A stretch of 64,000 bases of DNA from NCBI GenBank assembly GCA_003988855.1, contig QYAI01000029.1, forward strand, positions 62,001 to 126,000. The letters run 5' to 3'. Both the position numbers and the translations under genes were made by a program. Of the stretch, positions 32,610-44,261 are shown piece after piece (position 1 is the first letter of the stretch; each line of letters starts with the position of its first letter). The stretch is from Arachnopeziza araneosa. Taxonomy: Eukaryota > Ascomycota > Leotiomycetes > Helotiales > Arachnopezizaceae. Below the pieces are notes generated by a model that did not search any database, was not told the origin of the DNA, and was given only the letters and a program-made list of their open reading frames with translations.

Positions 32610-32919
32610 ACAGGTAATTTGGTGATTGCTGATGGTGCCGATACATCATGGGCGGTGAACTTGTAAGATCCGAGGCATGCATTGCTGGTATTTGTCTTAC
32701 GCCTGCCTGGTTGGAGGTGGATTTGGGCACTGGCGTTGAAAATACAAGGCACATAAGCAAAATACTTATCATCGGCATATGTTGGTGACTCTACGCTCCA
32801 TTTCCCGTCTTATTATCATCGCTATAGTTCTTTTCCCCATGAACATAACAAAATTTTACCACACCATAATTACCATGAAGGACACTAGAGGAGGATAGTT
32901 CGTCCTAATCCACTACCAA
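32610..32919. other. convergent 3' region, CLC1 / CDC37
   Basis: 310 bases between two stop codons facing each other. No coding sequence is seen. Confidence 0.5.
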
Positions 32920-34558
32920 TCATTCCGGATCGTCAGCGTACTTGGAGAGGTCTTCTGCATTGCCGCCAGCTCGCTCCTGCTCTAGTTCCTTCCACGCGGC
33001 CTGACCTTCTTCCGTCGTCGCATCAATAATCTGTTCTTCAACAGAGAGCATTCCACCCTATCTCAAATTAGCATCACGATCACGAGTAGATAAGTTCAGT
33101 TAACTCGCCTCACTCAGATGAGCCACAATCTCTTCGGCATCCTCAACGCTCATCTTGCCCAAAACTTTGTTAACGTCATCAAGACTACCACTTTCAAGCG
33201 CTCTCTGAAGTCCTGGCGGGAAAGCCTCGAACAATTCTCTTGCCTTGATTTCAGCTGGATCGTCACTCTTCGCAGCTGGTACCTTGATGTTGATCGCGGT
33301 ACCAGGATCGACAGCGTGTAGCTGAATCTGCTCAACACCACCGGATCCATCAGCAGCCTCCTCAGCACGCTGCTTAGCGATTTCTTTAGCTCGTGATTTG
33401 ATACGTGCGAAAGTCGAATTGACATCGTCAAAGAAAACTTTCTGAGCTTGATGTCCTTGTGTCGTGATACGCTTGAAGAATAATCCAACGCCATCACGTC
33501 CCAGGGCTCGACAGTATTGTAAGAGGAGACCATTGTGTACACACTGGCGAGCATCGTCATCCTGGCCTTCAATACTGAGATTGAATGCCATAACTAATAG
33601 GCCATCGGTCTCCTTCTCAGCTACAACTTCGGGATGTTCTGAGATAAATTGTAGTGCCGCGCGGTAATCTCCCATCTTGATCAATGCGAATTTCTGACCA
33701 ACTTCTGATGCTTCGACTTCCGCATCATCGTCATCGTCACCCGGTAGTGGTTCGTCTATATCTGCGTCTCCGCCTGAAGATGACGCATCCGCATCTTTGG
33801 TTTGGAGAACACGTGGATTCAATATCTCGACTGCTTGAACCTTATCTTTTCCTTTCCCCTTGGTCTCAGGCTTGGAAGTTGATTTGGAGACATGGGAGCT
33901 GTCAAAGCCAGTGTGTATGCTCTCGCTTGTGATCTTCCGACCCTCTTCCTTCTCTAGCTCGTTTAACTCTTTCAATAATTGGCTCTGCAATTCCTGGACT
34001 TTTGCTTGGTGAACCCTGACTTCTGCAATGTATGCTTCAAAGCGATTCGTGGGCTTGTTTTCGTCTACCTTTGCCTTGACTTGATCAATCAGGGCAGCCA
34101 TCATCTTCGAGTAAGTTGGAACCTCTTTCTCGTTCGTGTGAACACCAACTGGTCGTGGAGGAGGGGTATCATTTTTCGGATCTGCAGACTCCATCATAGC
34201 CCGAAACATTAACTCGTCCGGATTACGATTCTCTGCATCTGCACTGTGGGATTGCAGAGCAGTGAGCAGACCATTGATTCGGTTGAGCAAGCCATCGTTA
34301 ACGATGCGCTCGTACTTGTAGGTATCGATCTTGTTCCTGCGCTCGAATCTTTGCTGATGAATTTGGTTCTGCTTGGCCCTAATGAANGATTTCTTGTCCA
34401 CGTTGGGGTGGACCTCGATATCTGAATCGTCGCTGAGCTCAACGTTGTCCTGCGGTTGTCAGCCTCGGGGTTCAGCCTTCTGACTGGAAGGATGTTGTAG
34501 TGTTAGGATTCTAAGAGACTGAGTTTCCACTTACCCATTTACTGTAGTCTACTGGCAT
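32920..34558 (-). CDS. CDC37: Hsp90 co-chaperone Cdc37
   Basis: Three exons on the minus strand: 34535-34558, 33109-34449 and 32920-33057, giving 500 residues. Exon 1 encodes only MPVDYSKW. Intron 1 is 34450-34534 (GTAAGT). Intron 2 (33058-33108) starts GCGAGT after GAG and ends GATAG, a GC-AG intron: no GT donor gives the frame of the last exon (GGMLSVEEQIIDATTEEG). The kinase-binding N-domain (DYSKWDNVELSDDSDIEVHPNVD) contains the conserved serine that CK2 phosphorylates in homologs. The Hsp90-binding centre includes KFALIKMGDYRAALQFISEHPEV, and the C-terminal helix bundle follows. Cdc37 delivers protein kinases to Hsp90. Base 34387 is undetermined, in the codon after VDKK. Confidence 0.94.
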
Positions 34559-34884
34559 CTTGAATATCGTATCACTATCATCGGCGTAGGATCTGTGTTT
34601 TGGAAAGTTGGAGTTTTTGATAGATCGAATGTTCTACAAGGCAAGATCTTAATGTACCCCACGTTTCTGCATAAATCACGTGCAAAGTAGTTGTGCCTTT
34701 GTGCATCTCGCCGTCATCGGGAAGCTAGGAGATTGGTGTAGATGGTGAATTGAAGATCTCAAAGGTTAATCTGACATCCGTTTTCACAACGCAACAATGA
34801 TACGCCGGAGAAGGAACGCAACTATTTTCATCTGCTGATAGCAGCAATCATTTTACATTTCTTTGCCTTGATAAATCAGCAGCA
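34559..34884. promoter_or_regulatory. divergent promoter, CDC37 / MDL1-like
   Basis: 326 bases shared by two divergent genes. It holds a TCACGTGC motif at 34676-34683. No TATA box was identified. Confidence 0.45.
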
Positions 34885-37326
34885 ATGCAGCGAACCGTGG
34901 TTCTACGAGGTCCAGGCTGGGGAGCTTCAATTGTTGACCTAGCTTCAAAACAGTTCTCTAAGACAAGTCCAAACGTTGCGGCGACTCGCTGGCAATCTTC
35001 TCGTCCTCCGCAATTCTCGACTCAAACAAAATCTAGCCTCAATCGCCCCCCCTCGTCAACACCACTTCGCTCTATGACTATATCTAATTCTCAACTACCA
35101 ACGAAATTTCCTATTGGTCTACAGAAAACTAATCTATCCTCTCCATGGAGCCCGGCAGTTGCACAACTTCGGCCGTTTGGGGCTACATCGCATCTGCGAG
35201 AAGCGCCAAAGGATACAGATAGGCAGGATCTAATAGAGAAAGAGAAGGCTCGGCGGGAGGAGGAGGAAGAAGATTTGGAAGACGAGCATGATGGTTTCCA
35301 GAGAAGCGAGAAGGCATCTAAAGCCGCGCAAGTGAATCTGAGTGCTCGATTATCAAGTCCAAAATCACAGGGAAATACAGCAGGATTCGGAGAGATCTGG
35401 AGGTTAATCAAGATTGCAAGACCGGAAGCAAGATGGTTAGGATTGGCCTTTTGTTTCCTATTAGTATCTTCTGCGATTACGATGTCTATTCCATTCTCAA
35501 TTGGAAAGATCTTAGATCTCGCAACAAAGGACCCCTCGGAAGGAAACACACTATTTGGGCTTGATATCAATCAGTTTTATCTTGCTTTGGGTTGTGTTTT
35601 GACACTGGGAGCTGCAGCCAATTACGGAAGAATTATTATATTAAGGATTGTTGGAGAACGAGTCGTCTCGAGACTCCGGTCGCAACTCTATAGACGGACC
35701 TATGTCCAAAATGCCGAATTTTTCGACGCAAACCGGGTAGGAGATCTCATATCTCGCCTGAGTTCGGACACTGTTATAGTTGGAAAAAGTATTACCCAGA
35801 ATCTTTCTGATGGTTTGAGAGCTCTTGTCAGTGGTTGCGCAGGTTTTACGGCTATGGCATGGGTCAGCTTGAAGCTTACTAGCATCCTCTGCTTGATGTT
35901 CCCCCCAATTGCAATCGGTGCTTTTTTCTATGGACGTATGATCCGAAATCTGAGCCGGAAGATCCAAAGAAACCTTGGAACATTAACCAAGATTGCTGAG
36001 GAGAGACTTGGAAATGTCCGAACAAGTCAGGCATTTGCAGGCGAGATCCAAGAGGTCGGAAGGTACAATTATCAAGTCAAGAAAATCTTTGCCTTAGGAA
36101 GGCGAGAGGCACTTATTAGTGCCACTTTTTTCAGTACTTCCGGCTTCCTCGGCAACATGACAATTCTAGCTCTTCTCTTCTCGGGAGGATCTATGGTGAA
36201 GAGTGGAGTCATTAGTATTGGAGATCTTACATCTTTTCTAATGTATACTGCTTATGCAGGCTCAAGTCTGTTCGGCATCTCCAGCTTCTATTCAGAACTG
36301 ATGAAAGGAGTTGGAGCTGCTAGCCGGTTGTTTGAATTACAAGATCGAAAACCCACCATTCCAGCTACAGTTGGTGTCAAGGTTAAGTCTGCACAAGGTC
36401 CTATTAAGTTCTCGAATGTGTCTTTCGCATATCCAACAAGACCCGCTGTTTCCATATTCAATGGCCTCGATTTTGAAATACCATCTGGATCCAACGTAGC
36501 AATTGTTGGTCCTTCTGGAGGAGGAAAATCCACCATCGGTTCTCTTCTTTTACGATTTTATAACCCAACGGAAGGTTCCATCACCATAAATGGTATTGAT
36601 ATCTCTACCATGAATGGAAAGTCATTGCGGCGTCGAATTGGCATGGTTGGTCAAGAGCCAGTTCTATTCTCTGGGTCAATCGCCGAGAATATTGCATATG
36701 GTAAACCTCACGCCACACGGGCTGAAATCGTTGCAGCGGCACGCAAGGCCAATTGTCAATTTATCAGCGATTTCCCGGATGGACTCAATACCTCCGTAGG
36801 TGCTCGTGGAGCTCAGTTATCTGGTGGTCAAAAACAACGAATAGCTATTGCCAGAGCATTGCTTAAGGAACCTGATATTTTGATCCTAGACGAAGCTACT
36901 TCCGCTTTAGATGCCGAGTCGGAGACACTTGTCAATTCAGCCCTTGCAGCACTATTGCGAGGTCATAATACTACAATTTCAATCGCACATCGCTTGTCAA
37001 CGATCAAAAGATCGGACCATATCATTGTGTTAAGCAATGATGGCACCGTTGCTGAAACAGGAACCTATATAGAACTTTCCAAAAACCCAGATTCCGCTTT
37101 CTCTAAGCTGATGGAATGGCAGATGAGCGGCGGTGATGCCGCTGATAAGCGTCCTGTGGAACCTGCAGGTCAACTCACTGAGAAAGAAGAGATTGAAGAT
37201 GATCTTAATCACATGAACGATGAGGACAGCGTTGATGAAGTTGACGAAGAAGGGCCAAAAGAGCAAGGAAAAAAGCAAATGGTAGCGGAAACAGTAGTTG
37301 AGAAATTCGGAAATCAAAGCAAATGA
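34885..37326 (+). CDS. MDL1: mitochondrial inner-membrane ABC transporter (Mdl1/ABCB10 type)
   Basis: An intronless gene of 813 residues. The first 100 residues are rich in R, S and T with few acids, fitting a mitochondrial targeting sequence; a charged stretch follows. The six-helix transmembrane domain spans about 175-460. The nucleotide-binding domain has Walker A GPSGGGKST (about 541-550), the Q-loop VGQEPVLFSGSIAENIAYG, signature LSGGQKQR (near 645), Walker B ILILDEATSALD (near 665) and the switch histidine in SIAHRLSTI. Such half-transporters dimerise; yeast Mdl1 exports peptides made by proteolysis in the matrix. An acidic tail of roughly 90 residues follows the ATPase domain. Paralog assignment (MDL1 rather than MDL2) is from similarity as I remember it. 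Confidence 0.92.
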   Translation: MQRTVVLRGPGWGASIVDLASKQFSKTSPNVAATRWQSSRPPQFSTQTKSSLNRPPSSTPLRSMTISNSQLPTKFPIGLQKTNLSSPWSPAVAQLRPFGATSHLREAPKDTDRQDLIEKEKARREEEEEDLEDEHDGFQRSEKASKAAQVNLSARLSSPKSQGNTAGFGEIWRLIKIARPEARWLGLAFCFLLVSSAITMSIPFSIGKILDLATKDPSEGNTLFGLDINQFYLALGCVLTLGAAANYGRIIILRIVGERVVSRLRSQLYRRTYVQNAEFFDANRVGDLISRLSSDTVIVGKSITQNLSDGLRALVSGCAGFTAMAWVSLKLTSILCLMFPPIAIGAFFYGRMIRNLSRKIQRNLGTLTKIAEERLGNVRTSQAFAGEIQEVGRYNYQVKKIFALGRREALISATFFSTSGFLGNMTILALLFSGGSMVKSGVISIGDLTSFLMYTAYAGSSLFGISSFYSELMKGVGAASRLFELQDRKPTIPATVGVKVKSAQGPIKFSNVSFAYPTRPAVSIFNGLDFEIPSGSNVAIVGPSGGGKSTIGSLLLRFYNPTEGSITINGIDISTMNGKSLRRRIGMVGQEPVLFSGSIAENIAYGKPHATRAEIVAAARKANCQFISDFPDGLNTSVGARGAQLSGGQKQRIAIARALLKEPDILILDEATSALDAESETLVNSALAALLRGHNTTISIAHRLSTIKRSDHIIVLSNDGTVAETGTYIELSKNPDSAFSKLMEWQMSGGDAADKRPVEPAGQLTEKEEIEDDLNHMNDEDSVDEVDEEGPKEQGKKQMVAETVVEKFGNQSK

Positions 37327-37341
37327 TTTGTGTGAAATATA

Positions 37342-37370
37342 GGGAGAGGAGAGGAGAGGAGAGAAGGAGG
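37342..37370. repeat. purine-rich GAGAG microsatellite
   Basis: Several near-perfect copies of GGAGA just after the MDL1 stop codon. A simple repeat in the 3' untranslated region; no function is implied. Confidence 0.7.
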
Positions 37371-38919
37371 GGCAGGCGAAGAGCTCTCATTTACTCTTGA
37401 CTTTCACAGGCGTTCAGCATGCATTGGGACGGGTATGCATCATATGGATGGCTCATCTGTATATGAGATCGAGACTCGAGACGATCATCGGTGGGGTCTT
37501 AGTGTAGAATACTCCGCTCGTATCTAGTAGGAAATGCGTAATCCGAATCAATCTTCAGTCGTACTGAAAGAAAACCTTCCAGGTAAGATATACGCGCCAA
37601 TGGATAAAGTGATCCTTGCTTTTTATCCCAGTTAACTAATAATGTTGAAAGTCTGCAGTCAGATTGCTTTCGTTTGAGCTCTAAGTATCTATGCAGAGAG
37701 CAGTATAAAGGTTGGGAAAGTTATCTTGAGGAATTGTGAATAGAGTTCCCTCCCTGGCTAAACCTAATGAGAGCCAATTCCATAAACTAATTTAATTACT
37801 GCAAAGGTGGTGATAATACATGTTTATAACTGGAATAATCATTGAAGTGGCTTCGGGTCGACATGTGAGCTGTCAAGCAGCCTCCCCTGCACGAAGCTAC
37901 AAGGAACCAATGACTTGCTCACACTTCACACTGCGCGGCCACGTTCTGGTTAATCGCCAGGAACCAGAATACACGAATGGCTGTTGTAGTAGAGATAATC
38001 GTCATAGATCTCTTGGCAAGTGGCTCCATTTTTACTGGTAGTAGGGAATGTGGTGCATTGTATCTGAGCTAGGAGCCTCAAGATGCTACTTGACAGGCTA
38101 GCCAAAGGATACGCTCTTTTCATTGCGATATTATTGAAACGCATTTATATTACTTCTCTTCTTCATCAATTTTCTCACTCATAAACCACTCTGTAGGAAA
38201 ATAATCATCGGCCCAAAGTAGCCCGCGCATGGCGAAATCTTCAGGAACGGGCCAGTCACATCTTTCTCTAGCAACGGAAAGCTAGCATAGAGAATATCGT
38301 GAATTCCATTCCCCTTTATGCCCTAGTGTGCTCCGCTAGCCTGTAACACGCTGCTGCAAAATTGAAGAAAACGTCTGCCTTATTGAATTGTAAGTGGTTG
38401 ATAACAAATGTCGCGTGGGATCTACAGAAGAGAGCCCCATCGCTGCCTGAATGCAAGTCATGAAAGCCGAGCTTTTCGAAAGTTTCACCTTTATCAGCGG
38501 AAATCCCTTTTCAAACCCCCGAATTACATGATGTGTTGCACTCTAATTCGCGGACTATCATTAGCGACCAGCAGGCATCTAATGGACTTGAAGTAAATGA
38601 CAAGGAACAAAGGCAGAGCGTGCCGCGCCCGCTTGGCTACCATAGCCACAATCAAACACATGTTCTCGCTTCGTCTGCCCAAGCTTACATAGCTCTAATA
38701 AAATACTTCGACCATCTGAACAATAAAAAGCACTCTCCGATTACAAAATCTTTATCTCCAGTTAAAATCACTAACTTACTAATTTACTTCTCATATAATA
38801 ACTTCACTTTTATTCAAACAAGCCTTGAAGCTTCGATAAAAGTCTATTGGCTATCGCAACAGCTTGCCCGCCCCATTCCATCTCGCAGCCTCTATCTCAA
38901 TTCCATCTTCACAAAATTA
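37371..38919. other. intergenic, leader of the small membrane-protein gene at right end
   Basis: No gene is supported. A long plus frame at 38533-38979 runs up to the first base of the next start codon but has poor composition, so it is more likely 5' untranslated sequence. Confidence 0.45.
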
Positions 38920-39274
38920 AGTGAGCTAATCCTACGTGAAAAAATCGCTGCTCTCTCTCTCTATCCCTCTGACTACTAACAGCCCTTGTCTCCAGTGGAT
39001 ACGAGTGACGCCCTTACGTTGGCCTTCGGTCTCACGGCAACCATTCTGGCAATCATCGCCATCCTTGTCACAATGCAAATCCGAAATGCATCAAACCGTA
39101 TGCCACCCCTCACTCTCTACCAAAAGTCCACGAAGTAATGGAGAAGCAGAAGCTGGAACGTCAGATATGGATGTGGAAATGCAACCAATGGGGCCGTTGC
39201 CAAGTAACCATGAACACGAGGTGACGTTGAGGGCATTGGAGACCGTGTTGGGGTTGTTTCGGAGGGGTACTTGA
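38920..39274 (+). CDS. small single-pass membrane protein, start codon split by an intron
   Basis: The model joins base 38920 (A), 38996-39097 and 39144-39274, giving about 77 residues. Intron 1 (38921-38995) has a GTGAGC donor, a perfect TACTAAC branch and a TCTCCAG end, and lies between the A and the TG of the start codon. Intron 2 has a GTATGC donor at 39098; its end is 39143 or 39146, and both keep frame. The product starts MDTSDALTLAFGL, has one transmembrane helix (TATILAIIAILVTMQI), and ends with a cytosolic-looking tail containing EMQPMGPLP and EHEVTLRALETVLGLFRRG. I remember similar unnamed small proteins in other ascomycetes that share the PMGPLP and TLRALETV.GLFRRG blocks. No function is known to me. 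Confidence 0.75.
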
Positions 39275-39893
39275 GCTTTTTGTTGCTGGCGGGAAAGGTT
39301 CGGAGTAGATGGTGTCTGGATAACAAGGGAGTGGCGTGAAATGTATGTAGGATAAAGTGTAATGAATTCAAGTTATTGTGCTTGGCTTCGAAGGCTGTAA
39401 CAGTGAGAGAAAAGACTGGATGAAGTTAACTGGAAGCTGAATCGTGTAAACAACCCCTAACATCAAATAAGCCTTGAGGTAGTAGCACGCTGCTATTGAA
39501 TCCATGTCTCGTGGGCAAATGTCCGCCCTTTCAAAGTCAATACTGCGGCTGACAAGACGTTGAACTCTAGTCTTGTTAAACAACGAGTATTTTGGGAAAA
39601 TAAGTTAATTTAACGTGAAACCGCTACGATGAATGCAAAGACTATATTGGAACAGAGATGCGGCGGCTGGGCATGAAAGAGAATTATTGGAGGTGTCATG
39701 TGACCGTGAACCTCAATCGCTCTGGTTGGACCACGGTCGTGCCAATGGGATACTTTCCAAATGAGTGTAAGAGAAGGAGAACCACGCAGTAGAGACGGAT
39801 AAAACAAATCGAGAACTTGTCATGAGGATAGCATAATCGCCTTCAACGCAAAGAGGTATCATTCCTATCCCAACCAAGTCAAAGACTGCCCAA
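39275..39893. other. convergent intergenic region
   Basis: Lies between two facing stop codons. Short minus-strand frames at 39368-39583 and 39610-39807 show no features. Nothing is supported. Confidence 0.45.
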
Positions 39894-42789
39894 CTAAACA
39901 TATTTGACCTCACCAAACAGCCCTGCCCGAACCTGGACCAACGCCGCTAGCTCGAGCAAGAACTCTTGTAAGACTATGACATTTGTCAAGACGTGGTTGA
40001 CCGTTACCAGCTTCTCTTCTTCGTTATGTTCCGCTTTCTCTCCGTCGATACTGGCCTCCTCCCCATGAACACTACTATCTTTACTGTCGCCTCCATTGTC
40101 TTTCAGATTGGGGAAAGGCACAGCGACAATCTTGATTTTTGGGATTCCCACCTTTCTTTTCAAGATTTTCTGGTCCACCGCTTTGAATGCTTCTAGCTGA
40201 CTAGGTGGTACATCGTTCTTCCCAACTCTTAAAGGACTAGGACTAAAAGCTCTCGAACTACCTCGACTTGGTGTCTCTAATCCAATAGGAAACTGGGGAG
40301 GTGCATCAGCTCTGCGAGAAGTGGTTGGGGTTGAGATTCCATAGCCGCCATTCATACCACTTCCAGATGCACTGCTATGTTCTTGGCTTCTCCTGCCTCT
40401 TGGACTTTTCGATCTCGATGGCGTTCCCAGCTCTGAGAATATGCGTTGGGCGAGAGCATCAAATGCGTTCAGTTTAGGGGGAGAATCAGAACCTGATTCA
40501 AAACTCGATCGATTCTGTTGTTGTGCTTGCTGTCGTATAGGAACAGGCATAGACACAGCAACAGAGGATGTCTGGAAAGCCTCCCGTCGTTGCTCAAGGA
40601 GCTCAGCAAAACGTGGGACCTCGGATCTATAAGCTGCGATCTGAGAGACTAGACTCTTAAGTTGCTTGAGAAATGGCGGTATCTGGGATTCCGACCATTT
40701 TGGAGTTCGCCGTGCCTTCTTGATAGCATGAATTTGCGCTTGTTCTTCGTCTTCTGGTATATTGCCAATTCCCAAGAGAAACGAGTCTTTGACGTTGTCC
40801 GCATCTTCTTCATAAACATGCTTCGAAGGATCAGGAAGCAGCCATCCATCTATTCGCATGTACCCACATGTAGCCAGATCAACAATTGCTCCAGTCAAGG
40901 ACAAATTCGTCTCAACAGAGTTGATGAAGAATGTCTCCAAAAGCCCAAGTAAAATTCTAAGCATAGGATCTTCCGGTCGTAGTGTATGCGGCCGGATATC
41001 TCTGGGTGCTCCAGGAATGGTAGATTGCGCACCACCATATTTCGACGATCCTCCCGCTGACTTTGGTGCCATAAGAGGAAGTGAGCATGGGTGACTTTCC
41101 AGAACACCCATACAGTCATTCACGTGATTCTCATAGATCTCGTCGAAATTATCATCGCCTCCAATATCACCCGCCAAGGAGAGCAAAAACTCCATTTCCA
41201 TGTTATGAGCTCCAATAGTCCGAATCGGACCATCCGAAAGAACCTGACTCGTCCATAATAATGTTGTTACCGCATAGCGATGATGGCGCCTCAAGATAAT
41301 GGAGACGAGCTGTAGAGTGACCGATATCGTTTGTTGATTTGGGGATCTCAAGCTGGCTTGGATAAGATCAACCAGGTTGAACAAAGCTGGATTTGATGCA
41401 TCAGTTTGCGTTGAAGCCATCATTGTTGCAAGATCCATCGACTTCCTTTTCCTTGCAGCACTGACAGAAGCCCTGGAGCCTAGAGGTGGGGGGGTAGTAT
41501 CTGGCAGAGCGAGGAGATAATGTAAGATGAGATGAATCATATCGGGATGGTCAAGTGCTTCTAGTATTCGCCGTAAATAAGTCAGAACAGCCACTGACGA
41601 TCCACCATCAACATCGGAAGACTCTAGAAGAGACGGATAGAGCAGTTGTTGGAGGAAGATTATCTGAAAGTGCTCTAGTAAAGTTTGCTTGACTTCGACA
41701 GATTTGCAGTGATTTAGAACATCCTGCCAAAATATCAGATGTGAAAGGAATGTATCCATATGCATCTGAAAGTCGGGCGAGCATGAGCTAACAATTTCAC
41801 TTGTCGTGTGTGGATGCTCGTAATCCGAAAGAGATAGAACTGGAGGAAGCTCATGTTCGGAGTGATCGATCACCAACTTTCGGCTCAGTTGACCATACAA
41901 GGCACCTAAACCGGTGGCCATCATAGTGGCAAGATCACTCTCGACAATCCATTGTTCCAAAGCAACGGAATTTGAAGCAGCCTCAATGATATACAGGAGC
42001 CCAGTTCTTGCGAAATCGCCTATCCGCCCTTCATGGTGGATGTAATCGATCAGCAGGTAGAATAGAGGGAAATCTTCCTTGTGTGTTTTCCCTGTAAACT
42101 TCTCATGCGCACCCATCCCTTCTCCGGAGTCATCGTCTCGCTCATGTGCTGTGAACCACACGGGGAGAATTTCCGGATCAAGCCTTATCTTGGTCGTTAT
42201 ATTGAAGGCGAGCTCAACTACTTCAACCTCTGTATCTGACCCAAGTCGTATGCTGTTGGCACCTGTAATTCGAACCAAAAGACTCATCAAGCTCTTAGAG
42301 AATGCATCGTTCTCAACAAAGTCCTCCTCCTCACTATCAATAAGAGTTGCAAATAAAGCCACCCCTTCACGAATGATCCCTTCATTGTATGAGGTTGTTG
42401 CAATTTTGCTTATGGAGATGTATATCTGCTTTGAGGATGCGAAAGTTATGCAAGGATGCGGTAAAGGACGCCTCGATTCATCACCAAGGATTGCCGTCAA
42501 CTCCTGAATGCTAAATCGGATATCCTCTGCTGCCTCAACATCTCGCGATAAATTCGAGACGTTGCGCCATACTTGCTAGATCAGGTCAGTGCTGCACATC
42601 CTAATAATAGCATAGTCGTACCAAAAGTTGGCTGTACTCTCTCCTAAAGCGTGCCAGACGCTTCTCAGGATTATTCGCCGACGCCTTGCTATTCGGAGCA
42701 AGGGAAGTTCCCGCGATCAGGCGTGACCACTACACAGATTATTAGTGAGAGTTTAACGGGACTGAATGGTAGAGTCATACAAAATCCAT
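39894..42789 (-). CDS. FHIP-family protein (FTS-Hook-FHIP complex, RAI16-like)
   Basis: Three coding exons on the minus strand: 42781-42789, 42622-42729 and 39894-42575, giving 932 residues. The first exon is nine bases (Met-Asp-Phe); splicing gives MDFWSRLIAG. Introns are 42730-42780 and 42576-42621. The helical-repeat body contains FPLFYLLIDYIHHEGRIGDFARTGLLYI, LIFWQDVLNHCKS, FLQQLLYPSLLES and LTYLRRILEALDHPDMIHLILHYLL, which mark the RAI16/FHIP family. A low-complexity linker follows, then the conserved end NVIVLQEFLLELAALVQVRAGLFGEV. In Aspergillus nidulans FhipA works with HookA and FtsA to attach early endosomes to dynein. That role is likely here; the name fhipA is not assigned because I could not compare orthologs. 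Confidence 0.9.
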
Positions 42790-43483
42790 GGCTGTAGGAA
42801 AAGCATCTTTCTCGTTGTCGCATTGAAGATAACCTGAGGTCAAACTCAAACGCGACTCGCGGTGGAAATTATTGCAGGGGTGTTCTGATATCAGATGGAT
42901 TAGTAAGCACACTTCAATCAGTCCACCATATCCGAACTCGTCACCTGTCAGAAATGATTTGTGACAACCTTTGATCACGGTTTGTAATCCAGATAAAATA
43001 ATTTCTCAAAGATTAATTATTACTTCTCTATTTTTAAAACAATGTTCTGTGCGATTAGGGCGCGGCACTGATCTCGTTCAAGTGCGGCTCTCATCGATGT
43101 TGTCTTCCTGACTGAGTTTGTAAAGTAGTTTTTAGTGTTTTCAATGCTTTAATATGTCTCTGCACGTGTATCATTACGATGACTTTGTGCAATAATGAAA
43201 TCAAATGGAAATGCTAAACAAAGTATCTGAGGTTGATTTAGACAGCTCTTGTTTTTAGTTCTTTGTTGCAACACACATGAAAGAAAATGTGATATGGTTG
43301 CCTGAAATCATTCATAGTAATATTTTTGGGCATATGAATCTACCAAAGACGACAGCTCCATCTTCTCGAAGCAGTCTGACTTAAGTTGACTTGCAAATCC
43401 ACTTCTGCAGCTTCGTCTTTGCCGAACCCACTTCATTCTTAATTCTGCTCTAACAATCCTTATCTAACCCTCTCTCCCCGCAA
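42790..43483. other. AT-rich intergenic region
   Basis: Promoter side of the FHIP gene and 3' side of the PAN-like gene. No coding sequence is supported. Confidence 0.45.
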
Positions 43484-44261
43484 TCAATGCAGTGCAAATG
43501 CAACCGAGACTCTGGTAGCGCCGGATGTGCCAAGTGCTGCCGAGCTGTATAGTGTGCAGACACCACTAGTTTCTGTAGTATATGAGAAAGCGGCCGCGTT
43601 GCAGCCTCCAGTGTTACTACACTGCGCAACGCATGTGAGAAAATCAGCCGAGGTGCCAACATCGCCGAGCTGGGTTCCAGTGACCAAAGCGCCGCATTCC
43701 AATTCGTAAGTAGTAGTGTAGAGGGTAACAGGACTTGGTATATTGATGCAATCTTGGTATGAGGGGATAAGTGAGGTAACGGCCGGGGCAAACGAGGTTA
43801 AGGTCTGGGTGCCGGCAGTAGGAGTAAGAGATAGGCATAGCAGGCACTGGAGAGGCGGCTGGTGAGTGGCGGTGCTGTTGCTACAATTCGGTTAACTCCA
43901 GATCTAGACAAAATGGAAGCGAACTTACTTAGAACACACTGACTAGAGATATGAGTCGGAACGAGATTGGGCGTCGTCATTGTAGGAAGAATAGTATGGT
44001 AACCAGAGATGGTGCCAATCCATTATTAGTACAACAAAATGGTTTGTCCGTAAAGATATGCATACACAGTGGGGGTGACAGTAGCCAGAGAGGTAGATTG
44101 GAGCCATGTACTGCAGAAGGAGGATGCAACGGATGGCGTGTTGGTCATGGTACGCAGGCAGTTGTCATAGTTACACTTTGCTACAGCCGGAGCTTGTGGA
44201 GCTGGATTCCAAAGGTTACACCTTGAAGAAGGGTAAGAGTCAAAAGAGTAAGTGAGAGCAT
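43484..44261 (-). pseudogene. secreted cysteine-rich PAN/Apple-like protein, reading frame broken
   Basis: Minus strand. The ATG at 44261 starts MLSLTLLTLTLLQ, a signal peptide. A possible 41-base intron (44181-44221) leads to AKCNYDNCLRTM...SVASSFCSTWLQSTS. A longer intron (about 43940-44065) hides two TAA codons. Intron 43878-43925 (GTAAGT donor) leads to CVLTTAPPLTSRLSSACY. From there the frame runs into a stop, while the expected continuation (TPTAGTQTLTSFAPA...) and the PAN-like module (CGALVTGTQLGDVGTSADFLTC, CNAAAFSY, SGVCTLYSS) lie one frame over. No intron can bridge this, so there is a one-base frameshift near 43840. It is either a recent pseudogene or a sequence error. PAN/Apple folds bind proteins or carbohydrates outside the cell. 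Confidence 0.6.
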
